This document shows positions 8,294-18,132 of a DNA stretch of 39,551 nt, one piece after another. Source of the DNA: SIAJ01 sp036266155 (GTDB taxonomy: Bacteria > Planctomycetota > Planctomycetia > Gemmatales > Gemmataceae); assembly GCA_036266155.1 (NCBI GenBank), contig DATANR010000132.1:1-39551 (forward strand), written 5' to 3'. Below the pieces are notes generated by a model that saw nothing but the letters and a program-made list of their open reading frames with translations, was not told where the DNA came from and made no database searches. How positions within the stretch are numbered: position 1 is the stretch's first letter; each line of letters opens with the position of its first letter. The position numbers and the translations under genes were made by a program.

Positions 8294-9625
8294 CTAGTTC
8301 GCCGGCTGTTGCTGGCGCACCAGCATCCACTGCTTCGTGCTGTCCTTGCCAATGTGAATCAGGCATGGGCACTCGGGGGAAGTCAGGTTGGCGATGCCGG
8401 CCTCGAAGACGCGGTCGTTCTTCTTCCCGATCGTCCATGCGGCACGCTGCGTCTTGGGATCGACCGACCCAAACACCGGCGTGGTCGTGTCCATGAGCCC
8501 GTCGTAATAGTTGCCGCGAATTACGCCCTCCTTGCTCACCGCGAGTTGGAAGACATAGTTCGACTGCTGCTCATCCCCCTGGGTCAGGGAATAAACGCCG
8601 AGCGGCTTCCACTCGGCCGTTGGCGGCGGGTCGGTTTGCTGCCCTTTGTCAGCCAACGTTGTCGCCTGGGTGGCGTAGGCTGCTGTCGTGCCAGCATCCT
8701 GGCCGTTCACGTTGACCGAGTTGTCCTGAATGACGACGTTGTTGCCGTAGTCGTAGTAGACCGAGGTCTCGCCTAGCGAACACCACGCACTGACACCCGA
8801 CAAGGTGGCCGCTGTCCAGGCGGCGTCGGCTGCCCACGCTGCCGGATACCAGCAGCCGGGATGAACCGCGATCCAGTTGGGTCGAAATGCGCCGTAGTAG
8901 CCGAAACTGCCGCGAATCGTCGCGGCATGGCCCGTGAGGTAGCTGTACGACCAAACGCTGGTTGAGTTGCGTGCAATACCGCCCGCATGGAACGACGAGT
9001 AATGCGATAGCCCAAGATCTGTCGACATGTGCCCGCCACTCGCGAATGCGCTCTGCCAGCCGGCCGTTGCGGTGCCGCGAGCGCCCGATGCAGTCGCAGT
9101 TCCGCGACTGCCGCCGACGGCGCGACCATAGGGCCCGACGGCGGCCGCACGCTGTTCCGACCCGGAATACGAACGGCCATTCGGGCCCGTCGCCGTCACG
9201 TCTCGATTGCTGCCGGCGACCGCGCCGCGCGGGCCGGCCGCGACGCCACGCTCGCCGGACGCATCGACAGTGCCGCCACGCGATCCCGAGTAGGTGCGAT
9301 CGTAGGACATGCCACCCACCGCCCTCCCGCCGCTTGCGGCGTAGCCAGCCGAGCGCGAACCGGAGAATTCGGAGTTGTGATCCCAGCCGCCATAACTTGT
9401 CGAGCGTGAGCCGCTGAACTCGGAAGAACGCGACCCGCCGAAGCTATCGAACCCGGTGCGGCCAAAGCTCTCGGACCGCGAGCCGCTAAAGCTCGATTCA
9501 CGCGAGAACCCGCCGCCGCCCCACGAGTCGCCACGGAACCCGCCCCAACCACGGCCATCGGCCTCATTGCCGCCGATCACCATCGCCATCAACCCTGTCA
9601 ACACAAATGCGATGCAACGCTTCAT
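8294..9625 (-). CDS. Mu-protocadherin-like Gly/Ser-rich secreted protein
   Basis: The product has 443 residues. The ATG at 9625 has a good GAGGAGAA ribosome binding site and begins a signal peptide (MKRCIAFVLTGLMAMVIGG). Residues ~25-200 are low complexity, with repeated FSGSRS / YSGSR units and GATGPNGR-like stretches. Next comes an aromatic region (SYSYLTGHAATIRGSFGYYG, WYPAAWAAD) and the core YYDYGNNVVIQDNSVNVNGQ typical of planctomycete proteins annotated as mu-protocadherin or putative cell-surface proteins. The C-terminal ~110 residues (WKPLGVYSLTQGDEQQSNYV onward) form a compact beta-rich domain with CPCLIHIGKD near the end. Role unknown; probably cell-envelope or surface material. It is the middle gene of a three-gene operon of secreted proteins. 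Confidence 0.88.
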   Translation of the reverse strand: MKRCIAFVLTGLMAMVIGGNEADGRGWGGFRGDSWGGGGFSRESSFSGSRSESFGRTGFDSFGGSRSSEFSGSRSTSYGGWDHNSEFSGSRSAGYAASGGRAVGGMSYDRTYSGSRGGTVDASGERGVAAGPRGAVAGSNRDVTATGPNGRSYSGSEQRAAAVGPYGRAVGGSRGTATASGARGTATAGWQSAFASGGHMSTDLGLSHYSSFHAGGIARNSTSVWSYSYLTGHAATIRGSFGYYGAFRPNWIAVHPGCWYPAAWAADAAWTAATLSGVSAWCSLGETSVYYDYGNNVVIQDNSVNVNGQDAGTTAAYATQATTLADKGQQTDPPPTAEWKPLGVYSLTQGDEQQSNYVFQLAVSKEGVIRGNYYDGLMDTTTPVFGSVDPKTQRAAWTIGKKNDRVFEAGIANLTSPECPCLIHIGKDSTKQWMLVRQQQPAN

Positions 9626-9654
9626 GATGTTCTCCTCAGTGGGTTGGTGGTTCT

Positions 9655-10584
9655 TCACTTGTCCGCCATGACGCGCTTCAAGTTGACCGGAATCGTGTCC
9701 GGCAACGGCTCACCCCCGACGACGCGATCGATCGAACGCCAGGTGATTTCGTTGTTGCTCAGTCGCGCCAGCACATTGATCGCACCCGTCTCGGTGCCAT
9801 TGCCTGTGGCCCCGACAGCGTCGAGCATCCAGCGATTGCCGTCGCGGATCCAGAGGCACTGACCATGCCCGCCGTCAGCATCAAAGTGCCACGACCGGAT
9901 CTGCCCACGGCCACCATCCAGGCCAATCTTGACAGTCCCAGTGATCGTCGTCTTCTCGCCGGTCTTGCGCGTGAATTTGCCGAGGATAAATGGCCCCGTC
10001 GCGTCCTTCTCAAAAATGATGCTCGCTTCCTGTCCCTTCGGCCCGCCTTCCCATTTGCCAATCAGAAATGCCAGGTCACCGAGTCGATCGACGCCGGCGC
10101 CGTACTCGCGCGAATAGGCCAGCAGCCATTTGCCGTCCTCGCGGACGTGCGAAGCAGTGTACATCGTCGACGACGGCAGCCCCCGTCCATCGGGGGTGTG
10201 ACGTAAAAAACCCTCTTCAATGGCCGTGTCCCGCGATGGGAATCGAATCGAACGAATCTCGACTTCGAGCTTACCCTGCGTCCTGTCCTTGAATGATTCG
10301 GCGAAGGCTTTTTCGATGGCAGCCCGCCCCTGAAGGACCTCGCCATCCGCGTCGTGACATTCACCCTCATCGGTCCAGAGTGCAGCGACTGCCTTGGCAT
10401 CGCCCTTGTTAAATGCCGCGATAAAGTCGAGCGAAGATTTCGTGATTGCCTCGGTATCGGCCGCGCGAGCCGGCAGGGCCACTGGCACCGGCGTCTTCGG
10501 AGCCTGCTGCTCGCGGGCCGCGATCATTCCGACGGCCAGTGTGCCGCCGAGTGCAGCCACGAGCAGTACCGCGGATCGTTTCAT
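9655..10584 (-). CDS. Secreted SnoaL/NTF2-like protein (SgcJ/EcaC family)
   Basis: The product has 309 residues with an N-terminal signal or anchor (MKRSAVLLVAALGGTLAVGM). Residues ~45-165 form an NTF2-like/DUF4440 domain: SLDFIAAFNKGDAKAVAALW, GRAAIEKAFAESF and DGKWLLAYSREY. The rest (about 170-309) is a second beta-rich domain (FLIGKWEGG ... WHFDADGGHGQCLW) often fused to it in planctomycete proteins. Relatives include ketosteroid isomerase-like enzymes and many non-enzymatic ligand binders, so activity cannot be inferred. The start has GAGGAG about 9 bases upstream. It is the first gene of the operon, with 29 bases to the mu-protocadherin-like gene. Confidence 0.88.
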   Translation of the reverse strand: MKRSAVLLVAALGGTLAVGMIAAREQQAPKTPVPVALPARAADTEAITKSSLDFIAAFNKGDAKAVAALWTDEGECHDADGEVLQGRAAIEKAFAESFKDRTQGKLEVEIRSIRFPSRDTAIEEGFLRHTPDGRGLPSSTMYTASHVREDGKWLLAYSREYGAGVDRLGDLAFLIGKWEGGPKGQEASIIFEKDATGPFILGKFTRKTGEKTTITGTVKIGLDGGRGQIRSWHFDADGGHGQCLWIRDGNRWMLDAVGATGNGTETGAINVLARLSNNEITWRSIDRVVGGEPLPDTIPVNLKRVMADK

Positions 10585-11404
10585 GGGTGCCACTCCTCGA
10601 GGGTTTGTTTCTCTCGACCTTTCAACTGCAGAAAACAGAGATGACAGCAAAACTCAATTCAGCCGCTGTTTCCTTTGCCGTCACGCGCCAACGTCCGAGA
10701 CGGGACATGCCGCCGGCGTTTGCTCATGATCGAAATGGCGGAACCGCAGGCGAAAGTACGTGCCGGACACTGGCTTGACGGGAGGACCACATAGCGCGAC
10801 CTATGCGACTCAAGTCGATCTATCGAAAACATCGACCGATTGGAAAACAAATCTGGAAATCACTTGAGACATTCACAATTGGCGGTCGACTTGTGAACCG
10901 CGGCTTCGTCGTTGCGACCGCCTTCCCGCTGCTTTGCAATGAAACAGTTCGGCGTGCGACGGATTCGTTTCATCCAAAATTGAGAGATGGCCAACACACA
11001 CACTGGGGTTGACCATCTCTGCCTGCGTTTTCGCGCCCATCCCCATGCCCGCAAAGGAGATGGGTTGAAAACACGGAATTCCAATTCTATTGCCAGAACC
11101 CTCGGAAAGCTGCGCCAACTGGGAACGTCGTTGCTGTGGAACTCACGTCGGTGCGGTGCAGTAGGCCGCACGGCAGTTTCCTTGCAAAGCGCCTTCCCAC
11201 AGCAATGAAGCAAGGGTAGGCCAGTGGCGTTCGTCATCGTGTTGTCGACGGATGGTGCTGCGAATGGCCGACAGGTCGCCACCGGATCGTGTGTTCGGAT
11301 CGTCAGTACAATAGGAACGCGCGACCGCCCATCCACTCAAGCGCTACGGCCAAAAGTGACTTCCAACGGATACTGGAGGCCGAAGCTACATAGAGGGGCG
11401 TCAT
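10585..11404. other. 820-base divergent intergenic region
   Basis: This separates the minus-strand three-gene operon from the plus-strand kinase fusion and should hold both promoters. No protein-coding stretch is convincing. The notable content is a dispersed hairpin element at 10983-11072. I could not identify the promoters with confidence. Confidence 0.5.
10983..11072 (-). repeat. Dispersed hairpin element, copy A
   Basis: AGAGATGGCCAAC (10983-10995) pairs with GTTGACCATCTCT (11008-11020), with one C/A mismatch. The sequence 11051-11072, read on the minus strand, is GTTTTCAACCCATCTCCTTTGC and nearly matches 37846-37867, which lies at the same side of copy C. The element is therefore longer than its hairpin and oriented minus here relative to copies B and C. 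Confidence 0.65.
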
Positions 11405-14400
11405 GTGATTGGTACTTGCCCGCTCGACGAAGTGCTCGAACTACTGCTGACCGAGCCGCCGAGCGAATCGGGTCAGCAGGCCGTCAATGCACACATCGCC
11501 GATTGCCCCGAGTGCCAGCGCCGACTGGAGGAACTCAGGCGAGCCTGGATCGTCGACCTTCAATCGAACCCGATCGCTACTGATTTTTCGCTGCTGGAAG
11601 ATAGCACTCCGATGAACGCCGGGCTTGCGGCGACCCGGCTTTTCTCGCCTTCTGTCTCGGATGTGCTCGACACGGAAACACCGCCTGTTGGAGCCCACGA
11701 GACAATCAGGCCTGATGCGCAGTCATACGGCGTTAGCCCGGAGACTCCTCTGCCAAGCCGAGGCTCGAATCTGCCTTCGAGTTTCGGCCGCTACCAGGTG
11801 AGTCGCCCACTCGGGGCCGGCGGATTCGGAACGGTATACCTTGGGCACGACACGGAACTCGATCGCCCGGTGGCCATCAAGGTGCTCAACTCCGGTCTAT
11901 CTGCGGTCGGTGAAGATTCGCTACAGGAGGCGCGGCGGTTAGCCAAGTTGCGGCACCCAGGAATCGTCACTGTTCATGATGTCGGCATGCAAGACGGGCA
12001 GGTGTACATCGTCTCCGACTACCTTGAGGGGCTGGACCTCGGCCGTTGGTTGCGAGAGAACCGGCCCCATTGGATGGAGGCGGCCGCGATCACCGCCGCC
12101 GTCGCTGACGCGTTGGCGCATGCGCACGCGAAGCTCATCGTCCACCGCGACGTCAAGCCGGCGAACATCCTCCTCACTGCCGACCGCGTTCCGGTCCTGG
12201 TGGACTTCGGGCTGGCGCTTGACGAGGTCGGCGCCGGGGGCGGACAGATGGGCCTCGTCGCCGGCACGCCGTGGTATATGTCGCCGGAGCAAGCCGCAGG
12301 CAACGCCCACCGGATCGACGGACGTACCGACATCTACAGTCTGGGCGTGGTCCTCTACGAGATGCTCACTGGGCGCGTGCCATTCCAGTCCGCCGATTAT
12401 CTTGAAGTGTTTCGGAAAGTGCGCGACGACGAACCGCAACCTCCTCGCCAGCTCGTACGCGAAATCCCGCCCGACTTGGAGCGGTCCTGCCTCAAGGCAA
12501 TGGCGAAACGGCAGCAGGACCGTTTCACAACCGCGGGGGACTTTGCCGACAACCTGCGCCGGATCCTCGCAGCCGCCTCGGGAACGTCAATCTCCCGACC
12601 GATGACGCAGGAGATGGGGGCCGAGGCGTCGCGAACGATTACGCCGTCGACGCTCCGGCCCAGCGCCGTAATCCCACCCTCATCTCGCAGCCGCGCCCTC
12701 GAGTCGGAGCGCCGACAAGTGACGATACTTGTCTGCGGCTGCGAACTGTTCGAATCCGAGGCGTACCTGGGCCTGGAAACGGAGGATCAAGCTCACGTTC
12801 TGCGGGTCTTCCAGCAAGCGTGTGATCGGGCGATTCGGCACTTTAACGGCACGATCGTGCAGTGCACCGAGCAAGGTCTCTTGGCATGTTTCGGCTATCC
12901 CGTGGCCTACGAGGACGCCGCGCGCCGCAGCGCGCGGGCGGGACTCATGCTGCTCGACGAAGTGAAAAGCCTCGCGGGAAGTCTCCGTCTGACCCACAAC
13001 TTGGAAGCAACTGCGTGGGTCGGGCTGCACACTGGGCCGGCCATTGTAGAAGCGAAGGAGGACGTGGTCTCGCTGGTGGGTGACGCACGCAACGTCGCCG
13101 TCCGGTTGAAGGAGGCGGCGACGCCTGGCCACGTCATCTGCACAGAAGCCACACACCGGCTATTCAAAGGCCGCTTCCAGTGCGCCGATCTCGGCCACCG
13201 AAAGGTCAAGGGCGTGGCCCAACCAGTGCGACTTTTTCGGGTCGAGAAAATTGCGGTGGCCGGAAGTCTGTTGGAAGCGGCACCCGCCGAGTTGTCGCCG
13301 CTGATCGGCCGCGACCACGAGATCAGCCTGCTCAAGGACCGCTGGGAACAAGCGCAGGAAGGGATGGGCCAGGTCGTCCTGCTCGTCGGCGAGCCGGGCC
13401 TCGGAAAATCGCGCTTGGTGCACACGCTGAAAGCGCACGTCCTGGGGCAGATGGTTGAAGGTGAAGTTGATGCACCCGTCATCGAATGGCGTTGCTCGCC
13501 GCACTACCAAAACACGGGGCTGCACCCGGCCATCGACTTTCATGAGCGTGCTCTTGGTTTCCGTCCCGAGGAGCCGCCACAGGACCGGTTCGACCGCCTG
13601 CTTCGTCGCGTTGAGCAGTACGGCCTCGCGCGGCCCGAGGTCGTGCCACTCTGGGCGTCACTATTGTCCTTGCCGACTCCGGAGCGGTTTCCACCGCTTT
13701 CATTGTCACCCGCCCGCCACCGGGAGGAGACTTTCCGGCTCATGCTGGAGTGGCTGCATGTACGCGCCAGTCGAGGGCCGATTCTGTTCGTCGTCGAGGA
13801 TCTGCACTGGGTGGATGCATCCACGCTGGAGTTCCTGGGTCTAATCCTCGCCGAGTTTCTGCACGACCAAATCCTGATCTTGCTCACCTTCCGTCCGGAG
13901 TTCAAGCCGCCGTGGACGAGCGTGGACCATCAGACCACGCTGTCCCTGAACCGGCTGACCAAGCGCCAGGTCGGCGACTTGATGCGCAAGCAGGCGAAGG
14001 GCACGCTTACGGACGCGGCAATCGAGCAGGTCTACGACCGGGCCGGAGGGGTACCGTTGTTCGTGGAAGAATTCACGAAAATGGTTCAGGAACTGACCGC
14101 GACCGGACCTGCGCTGCTCGGGCATGAAATCCCCAGCACGCTCCAGGACTTGGTGATGGCCCGCCTGGACCGCATGGAGGGAGGCCGGGAATTGGCCCAA
14201 CTCGCGGCTGTCCTCGGCCGGGAGTTCAGCCACGAGTTGCTCGCTACGGTCGCAACCGTCGACGAGCCGACGCTCCAGGCAGAGTTAGCCAAGCTGTCGC
14301 ACGCGGAGATCTTGTACGCGAAGGGCCGGCCGCCGAGGTGTACGTACATCTTCAAGCACGCCCTGCTGGAAGATGCTCTGTACAACGCTCTGGTCAAGGG

Positions 14401-15826
14401 CAAGCGGCAGCACTTTCATCGGCAGATTGGCGATGTGCTAGAAGCGAAGTTTCCGCAGACCGCTGAGACAGAGCCGGAGTTGCTGGGCCACCATTTCACG
14501 GAGGCAGGCCTGACCGAGAAGGCCATCGGCTATTGGCTCAAAGCAGCCCAGCGTTCGCGGGAGCGGTCGGCGCTGTCGGAAGCGATCGGCCACTTGGCGC
14601 GCGGCCGCGCGTTGTTGGAGACGCTCGCGGAATCGCGCGAGCGCGATGTCCTGGAATTGCAACTGCTCACCGCACTCGGCCCGACGTATATTGCGGCCCG
14701 CGGATACGCCGCACCGGAAGTCGGCCCGGTCCTGGTTCGGGCGCGCGAACTGTGCCAACGAATCGGCGATCAAAAACTGCAATTCGGCATCATGTTGGGT
14801 ATGTGGGAATGGCACATTGTTCGTGGCGACCTGCGGGTCTGCGTGGACCAAGCTGCCGACGGCATGGCGCTCGCCGAAAGTGCGAACGACTCCGGCATGT
14901 TGATGGAAGCGCTGTTCATGCCAGGCGTAACGATGTTTTATCGTGGGGAGTTCGCCGGCGCTCGCGCTTGTTTCGACAAGGCGCTTTCCAATTACGACGA
15001 CGCCGAGCGGACGAAGTTCTGGACTGTCTACACGGGCCACAACGCCAGCGTGACTCACCGTTGTTACCTCGCACTGGCCCTATGGCAACTCGGGTACCCG
15101 GACCAGGCGCTTCAGACTGCTCGCGAGATGCAAGAGTTGGCTCGGACAATCGGTCACGCTTTCACGTTGGGCCATGCGCTGGATTTCGCGGCTGTGCTTT
15201 ATCACAACTGCCGGCTCGGCGCCGAGGCTCAGGCAGCCGGCGAAGAAGAGATTGCACTCGGGGCCGAACAGGGGTTTCCACTCTGGCAGGCGTTGGGCAC
15301 GCTTCACAAGGGTGCCGGTTTGTACTTGCAGGGTCGGTGCGATGATGCGCTGCCGCTTCTTTTGAAGGGGGTCAGTGCATTCCGGGCCACCGGGGCCGGA
15401 ATCCGTATTCCGCGTTACCTGGGCGTGTTGGCCGATGCATACACGCAGCTCGGGCAGTTTGAAGACGCGCGCAAGGCATTAGAGGAAGGGTTGGCGGTTG
15501 CCGAGAAGAACGACGACCGGACTCATGAGGCCGAGTTGGTTCGCCTGAACGGTGAGCTGTTGTTAGCCGAGTCGACCGACCAGACCGCCGATGCCGAAGT
15601 CTGTTTCCGCCAGGCAATTGAAATAGCCCGACGCCAGCAGAGCAGAGCGTGGGAATTGCGAGCGACAATGAGTCTCGGACGGCTCCTCCAGCGGCAGGGC
15701 CGTACTGAAGAGGCCCGTAGCGCGCTCGCCTCCGTGTACGGCACATACACGGAGGGTTTCTCGACGCCGGACCTCGTGGAAGCGAGAGCGCTATTGGCGC
15801 CGACAGCGGGCGATTTTGGTGGATGA
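11405..15826 (+). CDS. Zinc finger-kinase-cyclase-like-AAA-TPR signalling fusion
   Basis: The product has 1473 residues, starting at GTG with AGAGGGG just upstream. Domain order: an anti-sigma-like zinc finger (HIADCPEC, residues 30-37); a Ser/Thr kinase (about 128-390) with Lys159, HRD at 247-249, DFG at 267 and GTPWYMSPEQ, all intact; a class III nucleotidyl cyclase-like domain (about 435-610); an ATPase of the predicted-ATPase/SARP-associated type (about 632-900) with Walker A GEPGLGKSR near 662 and Walker B LFVVEDLHW near 797; then TPR-like helices to the end. By eye, both metal-binding aspartates of the cyclase are replaced (Gly445 and Gln490), so this domain is probably a nucleotide sensor or scaffold. 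There is no membrane segment, so it is cytoplasmic. It is not in an operon, and a hairpin follows the stop. Confidence 0.95.
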   Translation: MIGTCPLDEVLELLLTEPPSESGQQAVNAHIADCPECQRRLEELRRAWIVDLQSNPIATDFSLLEDSTPMNAGLAATRLFSPSVSDVLDTETPPVGAHETIRPDAQSYGVSPETPLPSRGSNLPSSFGRYQVSRPLGAGGFGTVYLGHDTELDRPVAIKVLNSGLSAVGEDSLQEARRLAKLRHPGIVTVHDVGMQDGQVYIVSDYLEGLDLGRWLRENRPHWMEAAAITAAVADALAHAHAKLIVHRDVKPANILLTADRVPVLVDFGLALDEVGAGGGQMGLVAGTPWYMSPEQAAGNAHRIDGRTDIYSLGVVLYEMLTGRVPFQSADYLEVFRKVRDDEPQPPRQLVREIPPDLERSCLKAMAKRQQDRFTTAGDFADNLRRILAAASGTSISRPMTQEMGAEASRTITPSTLRPSAVIPPSSRSRALESERRQVTILVCGCELFESEAYLGLETEDQAHVLRVFQQACDRAIRHFNGTIVQCTEQGLLACFGYPVAYEDAARRSARAGLMLLDEVKSLAGSLRLTHNLEATAWVGLHTGPAIVEAKEDVVSLVGDARNVAVRLKEAATPGHVICTEATHRLFKGRFQCADLGHRKVKGVAQPVRLFRVEKIAVAGSLLEAAPAELSPLIGRDHEISLLKDRWEQAQEGMGQVVLLVGEPGLGKSRLVHTLKAHVLGQMVEGEVDAPVIEWRCSPHYQNTGLHPAIDFHERALGFRPEEPPQDRFDRLLRRVEQYGLARPEVVPLWASLLSLPTPERFPPLSLSPARHREETFRLMLEWLHVRASRGPILFVVEDLHWVDASTLEFLGLILAEFLHDQILILLTFRPEFKPPWTSVDHQTTLSLNRLTKRQVGDLMRKQAKGTLTDAAIEQVYDRAGGVPLFVEEFTKMVQELTATGPALLGHEIPSTLQDLVMARLDRMEGGRELAQLAAVLGREFSHELLATVATVDEPTLQAELAKLSHAEILYAKGRPPRCTYIFKHALLEDALYNALVKGKRQHFHRQIGDVLEAKFPQTAETEPELLGHHFTEAGLTEKAIGYWLKAAQRSRERSALSEAIGHLARGRALLETLAESRERDVLELQLLTALGPTYIAARGYAAPEVGPVLVRARELCQRIGDQKLQFGIMLGMWEWHIVRGDLRVCVDQAADGMALAESANDSGMLMEALFMPGVTMFYRGEFAGARACFDKALSNYDDAERTKFWTVYTGHNASVTHRCYLALALWQLGYPDQALQTAREMQELARTIGHAFTLGHALDFAAVLYHNCRLGAEAQAAGEEEIALGAEQGFPLWQALGTLHKGAGLYLQGRCDDALPLLLKGVSAFRATGAGIRIPRYLGVLADAYTQLGQFEDARKALEEGLAVAEKNDDRTHEAELVRLNGELLLAESTDQTADAEVCFRQAIEIARRQQSRAWELRATMSLGRLLQRQGRTEEARSALASVYGTYTEGFSTPDLVEARALLAPTAGDFGG

Positions 15827-15834
15827 AGACCGCG

Positions 15835-15853
15835 GAGTTCCGAGAGGGAACTC
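15835..15853 (+). terminator. Hairpin after kinase fusion gene
   Basis: GAGTTCC-GAGAG-GGAACTC lies 8 bases beyond the stop of the large kinase fusion. The stem is perfect over 7 bp, but no long U-run follows, so it is a weak intrinsic terminator or a 3'-end stabilising stem. Confidence 0.45.
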
Positions 15854-16042
15854 TCGTCGCCTTCTTCAGCTCCCAGTTGGCAACGGCGATCCGCTAGCGT
15901 TGCCGACGCCGCAAGGGATCGACGACTTTGAGATCAAGATCGTGTAGGCGAGCGAGGGCGTGAGAACCGCAGAGGCGTCGGTGGTGGACCACGCGAACGT
16001 CACGGCTCTTCGTCACGTGATAGCAAACCGGAGAGAGCCGCC

Positions 16043-17116
16043 ATGTACATTCGTCTCACCACGGTCGCCATTGTTTCCGCCATGACTGCAAACCTACACG
16101 CCGCTCCTCTGAGTCGCGAACAAGCATCCGCGTTCGCCAAGCTCGCACTTACCGCGGTTCAAAAGGAGTACCCCAACAAGCCGGAACACGTCCTTGGCGG
16201 GCCCGCCGACGTCAAGGGGCCCAAGGCGCTCCACCCGGCCTTTTTCGGCTCCTACGACTGGCACTCGTCGGTCCACGGGCACTGGCTCCTGGTCCGACTG
16301 CTCAAGCTCTTTCCCGATTTGGTCGAAGCGAAGGAAATGCGGACTGTCCTGGAGCGACACTTGACGGCGACAAACCTCAAAGCAGAGGCGGAGTATTTTG
16401 GCCGGAAGGAAAGCAAGTCATTCGAGCGACCTTATGGTTGGGCCTGGCTACTCAAATTGGCCGAAGAGTTGCATGGCTGGAATGATCCCGACGGTAAAAG
16501 CTGGGCCGCGAACCTGCAGCCGCTGGTGGACATCATCGTGGCCCGCTACCTCGATTTTTTCCCCAAGCAGACGTACCCGATCCGGACCGGAGTGCATCCG
16601 AATACTGCATTCGGCCTGACCTTCGCTCACGATTTCGCAACGGTGGTTGGCAACAAGAAGCTGCGTGAGTTGGTGGAAGAACGAGCGAAGGCTTATTTCG
16701 CCCAGGACGCGGATGCGCCGGCCAAATGGGAGCCGGGCGGGGCCGACTTCTTCTCGCCGACCTTGATGGAAGCCGACCTCATGCGCCACATCCTGCCGGC
16801 CGAAGAGTTCCGCAAGTGGTTGGTCAAGTTTCTGCCCGGAGCGGCGACGACAACGCCCACCAGCCTCTTCGAACCGGCCACCGTGACTGACCGGACCGAC
16901 CCGCAACTCGTCCACCTCGACGGCCTGAACTTGAGTCGAGCGTGGTGCATGAAGAGCATTGCCGGAGCGCTTGCCGTTGACGACCCGGCCCGCAAGGTGC
17001 TCGCCGAATCGGCGGCTCGCCATGCGGAAGCAGGATTGAAACACCTCGCCAGCGGCGATTACGCGGGCGAACATTGGCTGGCATCGTTCGCGGTGTATCT
17101 GCTGGCCGCGGAGTGA
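16043..17116 (+). CDS. Secreted DUF2891 family protein
   Basis: The product has 357 residues with an N-terminal signal peptide (MYIRLTTVAIVSAMTANLHA). The DUF2891 signature is plain: HPAFFGSYDWHSSVHGHWLL near residue 64, FERPYGWAWLLKLA near 125, RTGVHPNTAFGL near 180, FFSPTLMEADLM near 233 and LDGLNLSRAW near 288. The length matches the family. The fold is expected to be an (alpha/alpha) barrel like those of carbohydrate-active enzymes, but no biochemical activity is established to my knowledge. The start is supported by GGAGAG 8 bases upstream. It is not closely coupled to its neighbours. Confidence 0.93.
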   Translation: MYIRLTTVAIVSAMTANLHAAPLSREQASAFAKLALTAVQKEYPNKPEHVLGGPADVKGPKALHPAFFGSYDWHSSVHGHWLLVRLLKLFPDLVEAKEMRTVLERHLTATNLKAEAEYFGRKESKSFERPYGWAWLLKLAEELHGWNDPDGKSWAANLQPLVDIIVARYLDFFPKQTYPIRTGVHPNTAFGLTFAHDFATVVGNKKLRELVEERAKAYFAQDADAPAKWEPGGADFFSPTLMEADLMRHILPAEEFRKWLVKFLPGAATTTPTSLFEPATVTDRTDPQLVHLDGLNLSRAWCMKSIAGALAVDDPARKVLAESAARHAEAGLKHLASGDYAGEHWLASFAVYLLAAE

Positions 17117-17267
17117 GGCGAGTTCATCGATACAACGTCGAAACCCGACCGGAGTCCGACTCGGAACAAGGGGTGCCGCACGCTCTGACATATCGGGTCG
17201 TTGAGTCTGATCGGTAGGGCAAGCCGAAATGCAAGACCAAAGCGAACGCTGACCGACGACACAAGAA

Positions 17268-17300
17268 AAGTGCCGCAAAGTTTCGACCTTTACGGCATTT
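17268..17300 (+). terminator. 13 bp hairpin downstream of DUF2891 gene
   Basis: AAGTGCCGCAAAG pairs with CTTTACGGCATTT across a 7-base loop, with two G-T pairs. It lies about 150 bases past the DUF2891 stop and before the TPR fragment. It lacks a U-tract. It may be a terminator or RNA-processing stem, or part of a repeat. Confidence 0.4.
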
Positions 17301-17387
17301 CAACGGAGGCTGTCGCTGGAGAGCCGTCGAATATCGGCTCGTAACGTAAGCCGCCGGGCGGATCAGCTAATCACAGCCAAGTACATC

Positions 17388-18044
17388 ATGGATTGCTGGA
17401 AATCCTGCCAGCTCACCCAGACGATTCCCGCCGAAGCTCCGAATGAAGCGAACCTCATCGAGGGCGAGGCCATGGCATTGATGAATCTCGGCAACATCGC
17501 CAGTGCGAAGCAGGATTTCGCGGGAAGCCTGCCCTACTTCGAGGAGGGGATGCGCATCGGCGAGCCCTTGCTCAAGGAACAGGCCCGTAACTCGACGAAG
17601 GAAATCATTCGAAACTGCCATTGGGGCCTGGCCGACAGCCTCGACAACCTCGGGCGCGATGCGGAAGCCATTCCACACTGGCAGGGCATGATCGATCTCA
17701 TTCGTACGCCGAAGGAACAGGCCGCCTTTCGCACCAACCATGCATTGTCGCTCGCGAAAGCGGGACGGACGGCGGAGGCACTCAAGGAAATCGAGGAGTT
17801 GGTCGCTGCTCAACTATTGCCGAAATCCGTCCTCGGCAACGCGGCCGCGGTTTATTCGCTGGCCTCCGCCAAGTCTTCGGAACGAGAAGTACTGCAACAA
17901 AAGGCAATCAAGTCGTTGCGAGCGGCCAAGAAGGCTGGCTCGCTGCCAATCAACTTTCCATCGGGAAAGGAGTTCGACCCGCTACGAGCGCGCGCCGATT
18001 TCCCCAAGTTGGTGAACGAGCTTCGGAACGCTCCATCGAAATAG
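17388..18044 (+). CDS. TPR tail, probable 5'-truncated remnant of a kinase-TPR protein
   Basis: The product would have 218 residues made of tetratricopeptide helices (EGEAMALMNLGNIASAKQDF, HWQGMIDLIRTPKEQAAF, NHALSLAKAGRTAEALKEIE). It ends in the motif found at the C-termini of planctomycete Ser/Thr kinase-TPR proteins: NAAAVYSLASA ... AIKSLRAAKKAGS ... EFDPLRARADFPKLVNEL. No kinase domain, signal peptide or ribosome binding site precedes the ATG, and the first ~12 residues do not fit a TPR. The simplest reading is the surviving C-terminus of a longer gene. A short stand-alone TPR adaptor is possible, since the frame has no internal stop. Confidence 0.55.
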   Translation: MDCWKSCQLTQTIPAEAPNEANLIEGEAMALMNLGNIASAKQDFAGSLPYFEEGMRIGEPLLKEQARNSTKEIIRNCHWGLADSLDNLGRDAEAIPHWQGMIDLIRTPKEQAAFRTNHALSLAKAGRTAEALKEIEELVAAQLLPKSVLGNAAAVYSLASAKSSEREVLQQKAIKSLRAAKKAGSLPINFPSGKEFDPLRARADFPKLVNELRNAPSK

Positions 18045-18132
18045 GACGGCCGACGATCTCGACCTCGCTGTGGCGACCGACGACGTGCTCGCTGGTGACT
18101 AGTAGTCCGCCCATACCGCCCAAAGCGTCGGG

